A DNA stretch of 64,000 nt from Burkholderiaceae bacterium (GCA_024235955.1 JACKLJ010000001.1:1411501-1475500); one strand, 5' to 3'. Shown: positions 15,328-23,789, counted from the stretch's first letter. Notes: generated by a model from the sequence alone, not told the origin. Numbers and translations are program-made.

Positions 15328-15803
15328 GCGGGTGGGCGTGGCTGGCGGTGGGCGCGCTGGGCGTGTTCGCGCTGCTGTGGCTGGTGGGGATGTTTTGCGG
15401 GGGGTACGAGCTGTCCGGGGCGGTGCTGCGCGGCCTGCTCCGGATGGGCCACTGCGACGACTCGTGGGCAGACGCCCGGGGTTCGCGCCGGCGCCGCCGC
15501 GGTGTCGAAGAGCTTGACGATGGCGATGACCCCTGGAACGGCGCCCGGGCCGCACCGCCGCGCGACTTCGCGCCTGCCGTGGGTGACGCCGTGCGTCTGC
15601 TGGTGCCGCTGCCCGCCAGCGCCGGCGGCCCGACCGTGCCGCGCGGCACGCAGGGCGTGGTGATGGACGTGGCCGATCTGGGGCACGAGGGCCGCGCCTA
15701 CCTGGTGTCGCTGGGCGCCAGGCTGGACGCCCAGCGCAACGCCCGGCCGGTGCTGCGCGCCAGCCAGTTCGAACGTCTGCACAGGCGTCGTCGGGCAGGC
15801 TGA
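15324..15803 (+). CDS. Hypothetical membrane protein with SH3-like C-terminal domain (copy 1)
   Basis: A 159-residue protein not matched to a named family. It has one N-terminal membrane segment (AWLAVGALGVFALLWLVGMF), a polar linker rich in Arg and Asp, and a C-terminal beta domain beginning VPRGTQGVVMDV, which resembles the SH3-like barrel of DUF4926. It overlaps the restriction enzyme stop by four bases, so it is likely co-translated. The next gene has the same layout, pointing to duplication. Function unknown. Confidence 0.6.
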   Translation: MSGWAWLAVGALGVFALLWLVGMFCGGYELSGAVLRGLLRMGHCDDSWADARGSRRRRRGVEELDDGDDPWNGARAAPPRDFAPAVGDAVRLLVPLPASAGGPTVPRGTQGVVMDVADLGHEGRAYLVSLGARLDAQRNARPVLRASQFERLHRRRRAG

Positions 15804-15860
15804 TGTGGGTAACCTGGTCTGCTCCACGGTGGCCGGCGGGTGCCTGGCGGGAGCCGCCCC

Positions 15861-16337
15861 ATGAACGCGCTCGGCTGGCTGGGCATGGGGCTGGCCGCGC
15901 TGGTGGCCCTGGCGTTCGCGGCGGTGGTGATCTGGCTGGTCGGGATGCTGCTGCTGTGGTTGCTGCGCACCCTGGCCGCGCGGCGCGCGCCACCCAGCGC
16001 GCTGCCGCCACCGGAGCGCCGCCATGCCACGCCGGCCTTCGCCGATTCGTGGGACACCTCGTTCGGCACCCGGCCAGGCGACAGCGCCTTTCTGGATGGG
16101 CGCTTCGGGTATTCGCCGAACATCGAATGGCCTTCGGCCAACACGCCGGTGCGGTCCCTGGTCGAGCGGCCGGCGGCGGGCTCGAGCGCCGCCGTGCCGG
16201 TAGGCGCGCGCGGCACCATCGTCGAGGTGATGGAGGCGCCGCGGGTGATCAGCTACCTGGTGGCCTTTACCGGCGACGACGGCCAGGTGAGCGCCACCGC
16301 GATCCTGCTGCGCGGCGAGTTCGAGGTGCTGGGCTGA
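15861..16337 (+). CDS. Hypothetical membrane protein with SH3-like C-terminal domain (copy 2)
   Basis: A 158-residue protein with the same plan as its upstream neighbour: an N-terminal membrane helix (LAALVALAFAAVVIWLVGMLLLWLL), a linker and a terminal domain with VGARGTIVEVMEA. The linker contains FADSWDTSFGT, matching the HCDDSWAD of copy 1 in position. The ATG at 15861 has GGCGGGAG upstream; an in-frame ATG at 15840 is the alternative. Function unknown. It is the last gene before the B12 cluster resumes. Confidence 0.6.
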   Translation: MNALGWLGMGLAALVALAFAAVVIWLVGMLLLWLLRTLAARRAPPSALPPPERRHATPAFADSWDTSFGTRPGDSAFLDGRFGYSPNIEWPSANTPVRSLVERPAAGSSAAVPVGARGTIVEVMEAPRVISYLVAFTGDDGQVSATAILLRGEFEVLG

Positions 16338-16365
16338 AGCCGGCGCCTGCCGGTGGGGTGTCCGC

Positions 16366-17337
16366 ATGATCTGGCTGCCCGATCTGCCGGACATGGAAGA
16401 TGCCGTGCTGCTGGCCTGCGTGCCGGCGCTGGCCATCGCCATCGACCGGCTGCTGGGTGAGCCGGGCGTGCGCTGGCACCCGGTGGCGTGGATGGGCCGC
16501 TGGCTGGCCTGGGCGGGGGAGCGCCTGGCGCCGCGCGTGGGCGAGCCGCGCGTGCTGTCGGATGCGCGGGTGTTCTGGTTCGCGGCGCTGTCCTGGTGCG
16601 GGGCGGCGGCGGCGGTGTTCGCGCTGGCGTGGCTGTTTCAGGCGTGGGTGCTGACGCAGCCGGTGTGGCTGGCGGCGCTGGCGCTGGGGTTTTTCCTCAA
16701 GCCCCAGCTGGCCTGGGCCATGCTGCACGACGAGGTGCTGGCGGTGGAGCGCGCCTTGGGCGAATCGCTGGACGCGGGCCGCGCCCAACTGGCGCGGCTG
16801 GTAAGCCGTGATGTGTCTCAGCTCAGCCCGGCGCAGGTGCGCGAAAGCGCCATCGAAAGCCTGGCCGAGAACCTCAACGACTCGGTGGTGGCGCCGCTGT
16901 TATGGTTTGCGCTGCTGGGGCTGCCGGGCGCGGCGCTGTTCCGCTTCGCCAACACGGCCGATGCCATGTGGGGCTACCGCGGCGTGCGCGGTGGGCGCGA
17001 CTGGACCTGGGCCGGCAAATGGGCCGCGCGCGCCGACGACGTGCTGGCCTGGCTGCCCGCGCGCATCACGGCGCTGCTGATCGCGCTGCCGGGCGGTGCG
17101 GCAGCCACGCTCGGCCGGCTGCCCGCCGAGGCCGGGCGCACCCCGTCGCCCAACAGCGGCTGGCCCATGGCGGCCATGGCGCTGGCGCTGGGCGTGCAGC
17201 TGCGCAAGCCCGGGGCCTACACCCTCAACCCTGCAGGCCGCACGCCAGAACCGCCCGATACGGTGCGCGCCTGTGCCATCGGCTCGCGCACGGTGCTGGC
17301 GGCGACCCTGTGCGCCTGCGCCGCGCTGATATTATGA
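16366..17337 (+). CDS. cobD: Adenosylcobinamide-phosphate synthase (CbiB/CobD)
   Basis: A 323-residue integral membrane protein. The N-terminal DRLLGEPGVRWHPVAWMGR is the family signature, followed by RESAIESLAENLNDSVVAPL, FRFANTADAMWGY and a GRTPSPNSGWPMAAMA stretch. It condenses cobyric acid with (R)-1-amino-2-propanol phosphate to form cobinamide phosphate. The 29 bases after the preceding gene have no repeat. The downstream partner cobC makes the aminopropanol phosphate. A distant paralogue lies at 61576. Confidence 0.92.
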   Translation: MIWLPDLPDMEDAVLLACVPALAIAIDRLLGEPGVRWHPVAWMGRWLAWAGERLAPRVGEPRVLSDARVFWFAALSWCGAAAAVFALAWLFQAWVLTQPVWLAALALGFFLKPQLAWAMLHDEVLAVERALGESLDAGRAQLARLVSRDVSQLSPAQVRESAIESLAENLNDSVVAPLLWFALLGLPGAALFRFANTADAMWGYRGVRGGRDWTWAGKWAARADDVLAWLPARITALLIALPGGAAATLGRLPAEAGRTPSPNSGWPMAAMALALGVQLRKPGAYTLNPAGRTPEPPDTVRACAIGSRTVLAATLCACAALIL

Positions 17338-17390
17338 AGAGAATTGGCAACCAGCCCTTGCCAGACGGGCGCAGGCAGCTATGAATTCGG
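17335..17390 (+). repeat. Type-1 repeat copy between cobD and cobC, supplying the cobC start codon
   Basis: CCAGCCCTTGCCAGACGGGCGCAGGCAGCTATGAATT. The ATG at 17381 within the conserved end opens cobC; the stop of cobD lies at the left edge. Confidence 0.85.
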
Positions 17391-18430
17391 GAGTCAATCC
17401 GCACGGTGGGCCCGATGCCGACGGCGTGCCGCGGCACGACCTGTCCACCAACGCCAACGCCTGCGGCCCGTACCCGGAGGCGCTGCATGCCCTGCAGTCC
17501 GCCGACGCGCGCCACTACCCCGACCCGGCCTACACCGCGCTCACCATTCAGCTGGCCGCCTGGCACGGCGTCGCGCCCGAGCGCATCCTGCCCGCTGCCA
17601 GCGGCAGCGAATTCATCCAGCGCATCAGCACGGCCGTGGCGCTGCAGGCCGGCGCGGCGGGCGCCGCCGTGTGGCAGCCGGCCCACGCCTACGGCGACTA
17701 CGCGCGCGCCGCGCGGGCGGCCGGCCTGGTGCCTGCCGACGACCCCGGCCGCGCCGCGCTGCTGTGGGCCTGCGATCCGTCCAGCCCGCTCGGCCAGCCG
17801 CAGCCTGGCCTGGTGGAGCTGGTGGCCGGCTTGCGGCCGGCGCAGTCGCTGGTGCTCGACCTGGCCTACGAGCCGCTTCGCCTGCAGGGCGAACTGGCGC
17901 TGGACGAAGACGCGCTGGACCGCGTCTGGCGTCTGCATTCGCCCAACAAGGCGCTGGGCCTCACGGGCGTGCGCGCGGCCTACGCCATCGCCCCGCGCCG
18001 GGCCGATGCGGCGCTGCTGCAGCGCCTGCGGTTGCTCGCACCTTCATGGCCGCTGGGCGGGCACGGTGTCGCGCTGCTGCAGAGCTGGGCCACGCTGGAC
18101 GCTCACGCCTGGCTGGCAGGTTGCCGCGCCACGCTGCGCGGCTGGAAGGCACGGCAGGTGGCGATGCTGCAGTCCACCGGCTGGCGCGTGGAGCCTGGTG
18201 TTGCTAACTTTTTCGTAGCTGCCTGCGCCTGCTCAGCAAGGGCTGGAGGCTCCTTGGGCATGGAAAATCTTCTCGTTTCCCTGCGCCGCCAGGGCTACAA
18301 GCTGCGCGACTGCACGAGCTTCGGCCTGCCGGGCCGGCTGCGCATCGCCGTGGCCGTGCCCGAGGTGCAGGACGGTCTGTTGGCGGCTCTTGCCGCCTGC
18401 GGCGCCGTGCCGCAAGAGGCTCGGCCATGA
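17381..18430 (+). CDS. cobC: L-threonine-O-3-phosphate decarboxylase (class I/II aminotransferase fold)
   Basis: A 349-residue PLP enzyme, CobC in Pseudomonas naming and CobD in Salmonella naming. It makes (R)-1-amino-2-propanol phosphate for cobinamide synthesis. Visible are LSTNANACGPYP, a PAASGSEFIQRI stretch and the PLP lysine in SPNKALGLTGVRAAYA. The start ATG is the one inside the type-1 repeat. A second, reversed type-1 repeat encodes residues about 273-292 (VAACACSARAGGS), between VEPGVANFF and the C-terminal small domain. So both the start and an internal loop come from the same repeat family. Confidence 0.88.
   Translation: MNSGVNPHGGPDADGVPRHDLSTNANACGPYPEALHALQSADARHYPDPAYTALTIQLAAWHGVAPERILPAASGSEFIQRISTAVALQAGAAGAAVWQPAHAYGDYARAARAAGLVPADDPGRAALLWACDPSSPLGQPQPGLVELVAGLRPAQSLVLDLAYEPLRLQGELALDEDALDRVWRLHSPNKALGLTGVRAAYAIAPRRADAALLQRLRLLAPSWPLGGHGVALLQSWATLDAHAWLAGCRATLRGWKARQVAMLQSTGWRVEPGVANFFVAACACSARAGGSLGMENLLVSLRRQGYKLRDCTSFGLPGRLRIAVAVPEVQDGLLAALAACGAVPQEARP
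18201..18260 (-). repeat. Type-1 repeat copy inside cobC, in frame
   Basis: Reverse copy: GTAGCTGCCTGCGCC, variable centre, AGGGCTGGAGGC. Read through as part of the gene. Confidence 0.8.
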
Positions 18431-18476
18431 GCCAACAGCGTCCCGCGCGCAGCACCAGAGGGCGACAATGGCCGGC

Positions 18477-19544
18477 ATGAACCGCGACGTTGCGAATGCG
18501 CTGGGCGCCGCCCTGCTGTTCGGCGCCAGCACGCCGGTCGCCAAGCTGCTCGTAGGCCAGGCCTCGCCCTGGCTGCTGGCGGGCCTGCTGTACCTGGGCA
18601 GTGGCCTGGGCCTGGCGCTGGCGCGGCTGCTGCGCGATGGCTGCTGGCGGCCTTCCGGCCTGGCGCGGGGCGAGTGGCCATGGCTGCTGGGCGCCATCGC
18701 TTTTGGCGGCGTGCTGGGGCCGGTGGCGCTGATGGCCGGGCTGGCGCACACGGGGGCTGCCACGGCCTCGCTGCTGCTCAACCTGGAGGCGGTGCTGACG
18801 GCGCTGATCGCCTGGCTGGTGTTCCGCGAGAACGCCGACCGCCGCGTGGTACTGGGCATGGCGGCCATCGTGGCGGGCGGTCTGGTGCTGGCCTGGCCGC
18901 AAGGGCGGGCGGTGGCGGGTGGAGCCTCCGGCGCGTTCGGCATGGCGGCGATCGTGCTGGCCTGCCTGTGCTGGGCCATCGACAACAACCTGACGCGCAA
19001 GGTCGCGGCCACCGACGCGCTCTTCGTCGCCGCCAGCAAGGGCCTGATCGCCGGCACGGTGAACTGCGCGCTGGCCTTTGCGGTGGCCGGCGCGGGCGAT
19101 GGCGGCGCCGCGCTGCCGGGCGCGGGCACCGCGCTGCTCATCATGGCCGTGGGGCTGCTCGGCTATGGCGCCAGCCTGGTGTTGTTCGTGCTGGCGCTGC
19201 GCGGGCTGGGCACGGCGCGCACCGGGGCGTATTTCTCTATCGCGCCTTTCGTCGGCGCGCTGGTGTCGATCGCCCTGCTGGGCGAGCCGGCCACGCCAGC
19301 GTTCTGGGTCGCCTGTGCGCTGATGGGCTGGGGCGTCTGGCTGCACCTGACCGAGCACCACGAGCACCTGCACACGCACGAGCCCGTGGCGCACACCCAT
19401 CCCCACCGCCATGACGAGCATCACCAGCACGTGCACGACTTCGCCTGGGACGGCCGGGAACCCCACAGCCATCCGCACCGGCACGCGGCGCTGACGCATA
19501 AGCACCCGCATTACCCGGATATCCACCACCAGCATGCCCATTGA
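18477..19544 (+). CDS. EamA/DMT-family permease with a histidine-rich C-terminal tail
   Basis: A 355-residue membrane protein with two EamA domains (about ten helices; AALLFGASTPVAKLL, GPVALMAGLAHTGAATASLL, GYGASLVLFVLALRGLGTARTGAYF). The last 60 or so residues form a soluble tail packed with His (EHHEHLHTHEP, HPHRHDEHHQHVHDF, HQHAH), suited to binding a divalent metal. EamA proteins move small metabolites; the tail and the B12 setting suggest cobalt or a metal-linked cargo, but this is inference. ATG 18468 is an equally possible start. It lies 46 bases after cobC. Confidence 0.8.
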   Translation: MNRDVANALGAALLFGASTPVAKLLVGQASPWLLAGLLYLGSGLGLALARLLRDGCWRPSGLARGEWPWLLGAIAFGGVLGPVALMAGLAHTGAATASLLLNLEAVLTALIAWLVFRENADRRVVLGMAAIVAGGLVLAWPQGRAVAGGASGAFGMAAIVLACLCWAIDNNLTRKVAATDALFVAASKGLIAGTVNCALAFAVAGAGDGGAALPGAGTALLIMAVGLLGYGASLVLFVLALRGLGTARTGAYFSIAPFVGALVSIALLGEPATPAFWVACALMGWGVWLHLTEHHEHLHTHEPVAHTHPHRHDEHHQHVHDFAWDGREPHSHPHRHAALTHKHPHYPDIHHQHAH

Positions 19545-19711
19545 CTTGGATGCGTCCGGCCGACGCCCGCGACACGGCCGCAAGCCGGTCGCGCGCCTCC
19601 TGCTGGCGCTCGCCCCGGTTGTCGTCATCGAACCATGACCCAGATCCTCTTCAAGTGTTTCCGCCGATCGGCAGCGCACCCTGGCCGGCCAAGGCGCGCG
19701 GGCGCCTGCGC

Positions 19712-21286
19712 ATGACCGCCCGCTGCGTCATGGTGCTGGGCACCAGCAGCGGCGCCGGCAAGAGCTGGATCGCCACCGCGCTGTGCCGCCACTACGCCAA
19801 CCAGGGGCTCAAGGTGGCGCCCTTCAAGGCACAGAACATGAGCAACAACGCGAGGGTCGTGGCGGATTCGACAGGCGAAGCCGTGGAGCGTGGGGGCGCG
19901 TTTCTCGAGATAGGCAGCGCCCAGTACTTCCAGGCCCTGGCCGCACGCGCCGAGCCCGACGTGCGCATGAACCCGCTGCTGCTCAAGCCCGAGGCCGACA
20001 CGCGCAGCCAGGTGGTGCTGATGGGGCAGGTGGACCACGCACTGGGCGAGCTGCCCTGGCGCGGCCGCAGCGAGCGGGTCTGGCCGCAGATCGCCGCCGC
20101 GCTGGATGCGCTCCGCGCCAGCCACGACGTGGTGGTGATCGAAGGCGCGGGTTCGCCGGCCGAGATCAACCTGATGGCCAGCGACGTGGTCAACCTGCGC
20201 GTGGCGCGCCATGCCGACGCGCGCTGCCTGCTGGTGGCCGATATCGACCGCGGCGGCGCCTTTGCCCACCTGTACGGCACCTGGGCACTGCTGCCCGAGG
20301 CCGACCGCGCGCGCCTGCGCGGCTTCGTGCTCAACAAGTTCCGCGGCGACGCGGCCCTGCTGCCACCGGCGCCGGAGCAGCTGCGCCAGCTCACCGGCGT
20401 GCCCACGCTGGCCGTGGTGCCCATGCGCTTCGGCCACGGCCTGCCGGAGGAAGACGGCGTGTTCGACGACGCCCCGCACATCGGCACGGCCTGGGATTTG
20501 CAAGAGAAATCGGCTTCCAGCCCAGGCTCGGCGGGCGCAGGCAGCTATGAAGAGAGTAGCAATTCGGAGATCCACCAGGGTTGCCATGTGGCTGTCGTGG
20601 CCTATCCGCGCATCAGCAACCTCGACGAATTCCAGCCGCTGAAGAACGTCCCCGGCGTGCGGCTCAGCTGGGCGCGCAGCCCGGCCGCGCTGGCGGGCGC
20701 CGACTGGGTCGTGCTGCCCGGCAGCAAGGCCACGGCGGCCGATCTGGCGTGGCTGCGCGCGCAGGGGCTGGACGCGGCCATCGCCGCCCACGCCGCGCGC
20801 GGCGGCCGCGTGCTCGGCATCTGTGGCGGGCTGCAGATGCTGGGCGAGGCGATCATCGATCTGCACGGTGTTGAAAGCGGAGGCAATGCTCCAGGCCTGG
20901 GCCTGCTGCCGCTGGTCACCAGCTTCGAGCCCGGCAAGACGGTGCGCCGCACCGCCGCGCGCTTCGGTGACGTGGCCGGCCCCTGGGCCGCGCTGGCCGG
21001 CGTGACGCTGACCGGTTACGAGATCCACAGCGGCCAGACCGCGCAGCATCCGGCCATGGCCGCCAAGGGCGATGTGGCGCGAGAGGTCATCCCCGGGCTG
21101 GCCTGGCAGAACCCCGCCGGCAACGTGCTCGGCCTGTACCTGCATGGCCTGTTCGAGGACGCCGCCGTGCTGCACGCGCTGTTCGGCGCCCGCGCGCCCA
21201 CGCTGGACGACGTGTTCGACCGCCTGGCCGGCACGCTGGCGCAGGCCTTCGAGCCCGGCGCGCTGGATGCGCTCGTCGCGCCCTGA
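19712..21286 (+). CDS. cobQ: Cobyric acid synthase
   Basis: A 524-residue glutamine-dependent amidotransferase that amidates adenosylcobyrinic a,c-diamide to cobyric acid. The N-terminal part has VLGTSSGAGKS, FKAQNMSNNA, EGAGSPAEINL and DIDRGGAFA. The C-terminal glutaminase has the nucleophile Cys in GICGGLQMLG and the His in YEIHSGQT. A type-1 repeat encodes residues about 264-283 (SASSPGSAGAGSYEESS) between the two halves, just before the VAVVAYPRISN strand. It is read in a different frame from the repeat in cobU. ATG 19712 is the start; the open frame upstream is not conserved in character. Confidence 0.93.
   Translation: MTARCVMVLGTSSGAGKSWIATALCRHYANQGLKVAPFKAQNMSNNARVVADSTGEAVERGGAFLEIGSAQYFQALAARAEPDVRMNPLLLKPEADTRSQVVLMGQVDHALGELPWRGRSERVWPQIAAALDALRASHDVVVIEGAGSPAEINLMASDVVNLRVARHADARCLLVADIDRGGAFAHLYGTWALLPEADRARLRGFVLNKFRGDAALLPPAPEQLRQLTGVPTLAVVPMRFGHGLPEEDGVFDDAPHIGTAWDLQEKSASSPGSAGAGSYEESSNSEIHQGCHVAVVAYPRISNLDEFQPLKNVPGVRLSWARSPAALAGADWVVLPGSKATAADLAWLRAQGLDAAIAAHAARGGRVLGICGGLQMLGEAIIDLHGVESGGNAPGLGLLPLVTSFEPGKTVRRTAARFGDVAGPWAALAGVTLTGYEIHSGQTAQHPAMAAKGDVAREVIPGLAWQNPAGNVLGLYLHGLFEDAAVLHALFGARAPTLDDVFDRLAGTLAQAFEPGALDALVAP
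20505..20560 (+). repeat. Type-1 repeat copy inside cobQ, in frame
   Basis: TCGGCTTCCAGCCC, variable centre, GGCGGGCGCAGGCAGCTATGAAG. Falls in the inter-domain linker of CobQ. Confidence 0.85.
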
Positions 21287-21313
21287 GTTCACAACCCCTC
21301 GACGATCAACCTC

Positions 21314-22525
21314 ATGACATCGCCACAGCTTCCGCACGTCCCCGATATCGACGACCCCGCGCTCACCGCCGAGCTGCGCCACAGGATTGGGCGCAAGACC
21401 GTGCCACAGGGCGCCCTCGGGCGCGTGGCCTGGCTGGCCGAGCGGCTGGGGGCCATCCTGGGCAGCACCGAGCCGCGCCTGCAGGCGCCGCAACTGGTCG
21501 TCTTCGCGGCCGATCACGGCATCGCGGCGCGCGGTGTCTCGGCCTACCCGAGCGACGTGACCTGGCAGATGGTGGGCAACTTCCTGGCCGGGGGCGCGGC
21601 GGTGAGCGTGCTGGCGCGCCAGCACGGCATCGCGTTGACGGTGGTGGACTGCGGCGTGCGGCACGACTTCGACCACCCTGCCGCTGGGCCGCTCCCAAGG
21701 CAGGGTGTGGCCCCCTCCGGGGGCAGCGCAGCATGCGAAGCAGCGCAGCGTGGGGGCCAAGTTGCCGCCGGGCCGCTCCCAAGGCAGGGTGCGGCCCCCT
21801 CCGGGGGCAGCGCAGCATGCGAAGCAGCGCAGCGTGGGGGCAAAGTTGCGCCGGGCCTGCTGATCCGCAAGATCGCTCCCGGCACGCAGGATTGCTCCAC
21901 CGGCCCGGCGATGAGTGCGGCGCAATGTGCGCAGGCGCTGGCCAACGGCGTCGAGCTGGTGAAGGCGCTGCCCGGCAACGCGCTGCTGCTGGGCGAGATG
22001 GGCATCGGCAACACCAGCGCGGCTTCGCTGCTCACGGCGCGCCTGGGCGGCCTGGACGTGGCCGAGGTCACGGGCGCGGGTACTGGCCTGGACGCCGAAG
22101 GCATCGCACGCAAGACCGCCGTGCTGCGCGAGGCGCTGGCGGCCAACGCCGGCGCCACCGGGCCGCTGGCCGCGCTGGCGGCGCTGGGCGGGTTCGAGAT
22201 CGCCACCATGGTGGGCAGCGTGCTGCAGGCCGCGAGCGAGCGGCGGGTGGTGGTGGTCGACGGCTTCATCGCCTCGGCCGCGGTGCTGGTGGCCAGCCGC
22301 ATCGCGCCGCCGGTGCTGCAGCGCTGCGTGTTCGCCCATCGCTCCGGTGAGCGCGGTCACGCGCGAATGCTGCAGTTGCTGGGCGCCGAACCGCTCGTCG
22401 ATCTGGGCCTGCGCGTGGGCGAGGGCAGCGGCGCTGCGCTGGCCTGGCCGCTGCTGGTGTCGGCCTGCGCCATCCTGAACGAGATGGCCAGCTTTGAGTC
22501 GGCCGGGGTGTCGGACAAGGGCTGA
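21314..22525 (+). CDS. cobT: Nicotinate-nucleotide-dimethylbenzimidazole phosphoribosyltransferase with a tandem repeat insert
   Basis: A 403-residue CobT, about 50 residues longer than usual. Motifs: GRKTVPQGALGR, VFAADHGIAARGVSAYP, GEMGIGNTSAASLL, RRVVVVDGFIASAA and the C-terminal RVGEGSGAALAWPL. It makes alpha-ribazole phosphate, the lower-ligand nucleotide. Residues 123-178 are two tandem 28-residue units (GPLPRQG.APSGGSAAC) encoded by an 84-base repeat in two copies. They interrupt the usual join of GVRHDFDH with APGLLIRKIAPGT. The insert keeps the frame and lies close to a loop near the active site; whether the enzyme works with it is not known. Confidence 0.88.
   Translation: MTSPQLPHVPDIDDPALTAELRHRIGRKTVPQGALGRVAWLAERLGAILGSTEPRLQAPQLVVFAADHGIAARGVSAYPSDVTWQMVGNFLAGGAAVSVLARQHGIALTVVDCGVRHDFDHPAAGPLPRQGVAPSGGSAACEAAQRGGQVAAGPLPRQGAAPSGGSAACEAAQRGGKVAPGLLIRKIAPGTQDCSTGPAMSAAQCAQALANGVELVKALPGNALLLGEMGIGNTSAASLLTARLGGLDVAEVTGAGTGLDAEGIARKTAVLREALAANAGATGPLAALAALGGFEIATMVGSVLQAASERRVVVVDGFIASAAVLVASRIAPPVLQRCVFAHRSGERGHARMLQLLGAEPLVDLGLRVGEGSGAALAWPLLVSACAILNEMASFESAGVSDKG
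21680..21847 (+). repeat. Tandem 84-bp repeat (2 units) inserted in frame in cobT
   Basis: Unit 1 is 21680-21763 and unit 2 is 21764-21847. The units differ at only a few positions and each carries the hairpin GCCCCCTCCGGGGGC plus GCAGCGCAGCATGCGAAGC. The length is a multiple of three. Confidence 0.95.
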
Positions 22526-22595
22526 GATCGGCGCTCGCCAAGCTGCCGGGCGCTACCATGCCCGCCTCACAAGAACGAACCGACAGGAGCATGGT

Positions 22596-23789
22596 TTGAA
22601 GACCTTCAGGAGAATCGTCCTCTGGGCGCTGCTGGTTCTGGCCCTGGCGGCCACAGTCGGCTGGTTCAACCTGGACAAGGAAACGCGCGGCCTGCTCAAG
22701 ACCTTCCCGACCAACCGTGACCTGCTGTTCTGGAACGAGGCGCAGCGCGACGCCGCCTTCCGCGCGCTCGACCGCATCCCGCTGCTCGCCAAGTGGCACA
22801 CCATCACGCCCGGCAGCGCGCCGCGGGCGCTGCCGCCAGGCCCGCCGCTGAAGCTGGATGTGGATGTCGATGCCTTCATGGCCGGCCAGCGCAGCGCGGC
22901 GCTGCTGATCGTGCAGGGCGGTAAGCTGCGGCTGGAGCGCTATGGCCTCGGCTTCGACGCCGACGGCCGATGGACCAGCTTCTCGGTGGCCAAATCCTTC
23001 ACCTCCACGCTGGTGGGCGCCGCGCTGCGCGACAGGTTCATCAGGAGCATGGACGACAAGGTCAGCACCTACATCCCGGAAATGAAGGGCTCGGCCTACG
23101 ACGACGTGAGCGTGCAGCAGCTGCTGACCATGACCTCGGGCGTGCGCTGGAACGAGGACTACGCCGATCCGAATTCCGACGTGGCCCGCTTTAACAACCA
23201 CCAGCCGGAGCCGGGCGTGGACGCGCTGGTCAGCTACATGCGCCGCCTGCCGCGCGACGCGCCGGCGGGCACGCGCTGGCACTACAGCACGGGCGAGACC
23301 AATCTGGTGGGCATCCTGGTCAGCCGCGCCGTCGGCAAGCCGCTGGCGCAGTACCTGCAGGAAAAGATCTGGCAGCCCGCCGGCATGGAGCGCCCGGCCA
23401 CCTGGCTGCTGAGCAAAAGCGGGCAGGAGATCAGCGGCTGCTGCCTGCAGGCCGCGCCGCGCGATTTCGCGCGCTTCGGACAGTTCATCCTGGAGGGCGC
23501 GCGCGTCGGGGGTCAGAGCGTCGTGCCGGAGGGCTGGCTGCAGCAAGCCACCAGCAAACAGGCCGACATCGGCCAGCCCGGGCGCGGTTACGGCTACCAG
23601 TGGTGGACCTACGACGACGGCAGCTTCAGCGCGCGCGGCATCTTCGGGCAGGGCATCTTCATCGATCCGAAGCGGCAGTTGGTGATCGTCACCAACGCAG
23701 ACTGGGGCGGCGGCGCGCGCGACCCCAAGGCCATGCCGGCGCGCGAGGCCTTTTACCGAGCGGTGCAGAAGGCCGCGGAGGAAGAGTGA
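22596..23789 (+). CDS. Serine hydrolase, class C beta-lactamase fold
   Basis: A 397-residue protein with an N-terminal membrane anchor (IVLWALLVLALAATVGWF) and a beta-lactamase/PBP-like domain. The catalytic Ser-x-x-Lys is in FSVAKSFTS, with the second motif in WHYSTGETN and a GRGYGYQWWTY stretch before the C-terminus. Such enzymes include esterases, D-aminopeptidases and AmpH-like proteins; the substrate is unknown. The start is taken as TTG 22596, seven bases after AGGAG; the nearby ATG at 22591 is out of frame and stops at once. It lies inside the B12 cluster but has no evident link to it. Confidence 0.75.
   Translation: MKTFRRIVLWALLVLALAATVGWFNLDKETRGLLKTFPTNRDLLFWNEAQRDAAFRALDRIPLLAKWHTITPGSAPRALPPGPPLKLDVDVDAFMAGQRSAALLIVQGGKLRLERYGLGFDADGRWTSFSVAKSFTSTLVGAALRDRFIRSMDDKVSTYIPEMKGSAYDDVSVQQLLTMTSGVRWNEDYADPNSDVARFNNHQPEPGVDALVSYMRRLPRDAPAGTRWHYSTGETNLVGILVSRAVGKPLAQYLQEKIWQPAGMERPATWLLSKSGQEISGCCLQAAPRDFARFGQFILEGARVGGQSVVPEGWLQQATSKQADIGQPGRGYGYQWWTYDDGSFSARGIFGQGIFIDPKRQLVIVTNADWGGGARDPKAMPAREAFYRAVQKAAEEE

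Noticed and set aside
20868..20900. Possible further type-1 fragment in cobQ (GAAAGCGGAGGCAATGCTCCAGGCC)
   Set aside because: Lacks the GCAGCTAT end and the stem; the encoded residues fit the native protein.
19625..22360. 911-codon reverse open frame opposite cobQ and cobT
   Set aside because: It spans two well-identified genes and has no domain signature.
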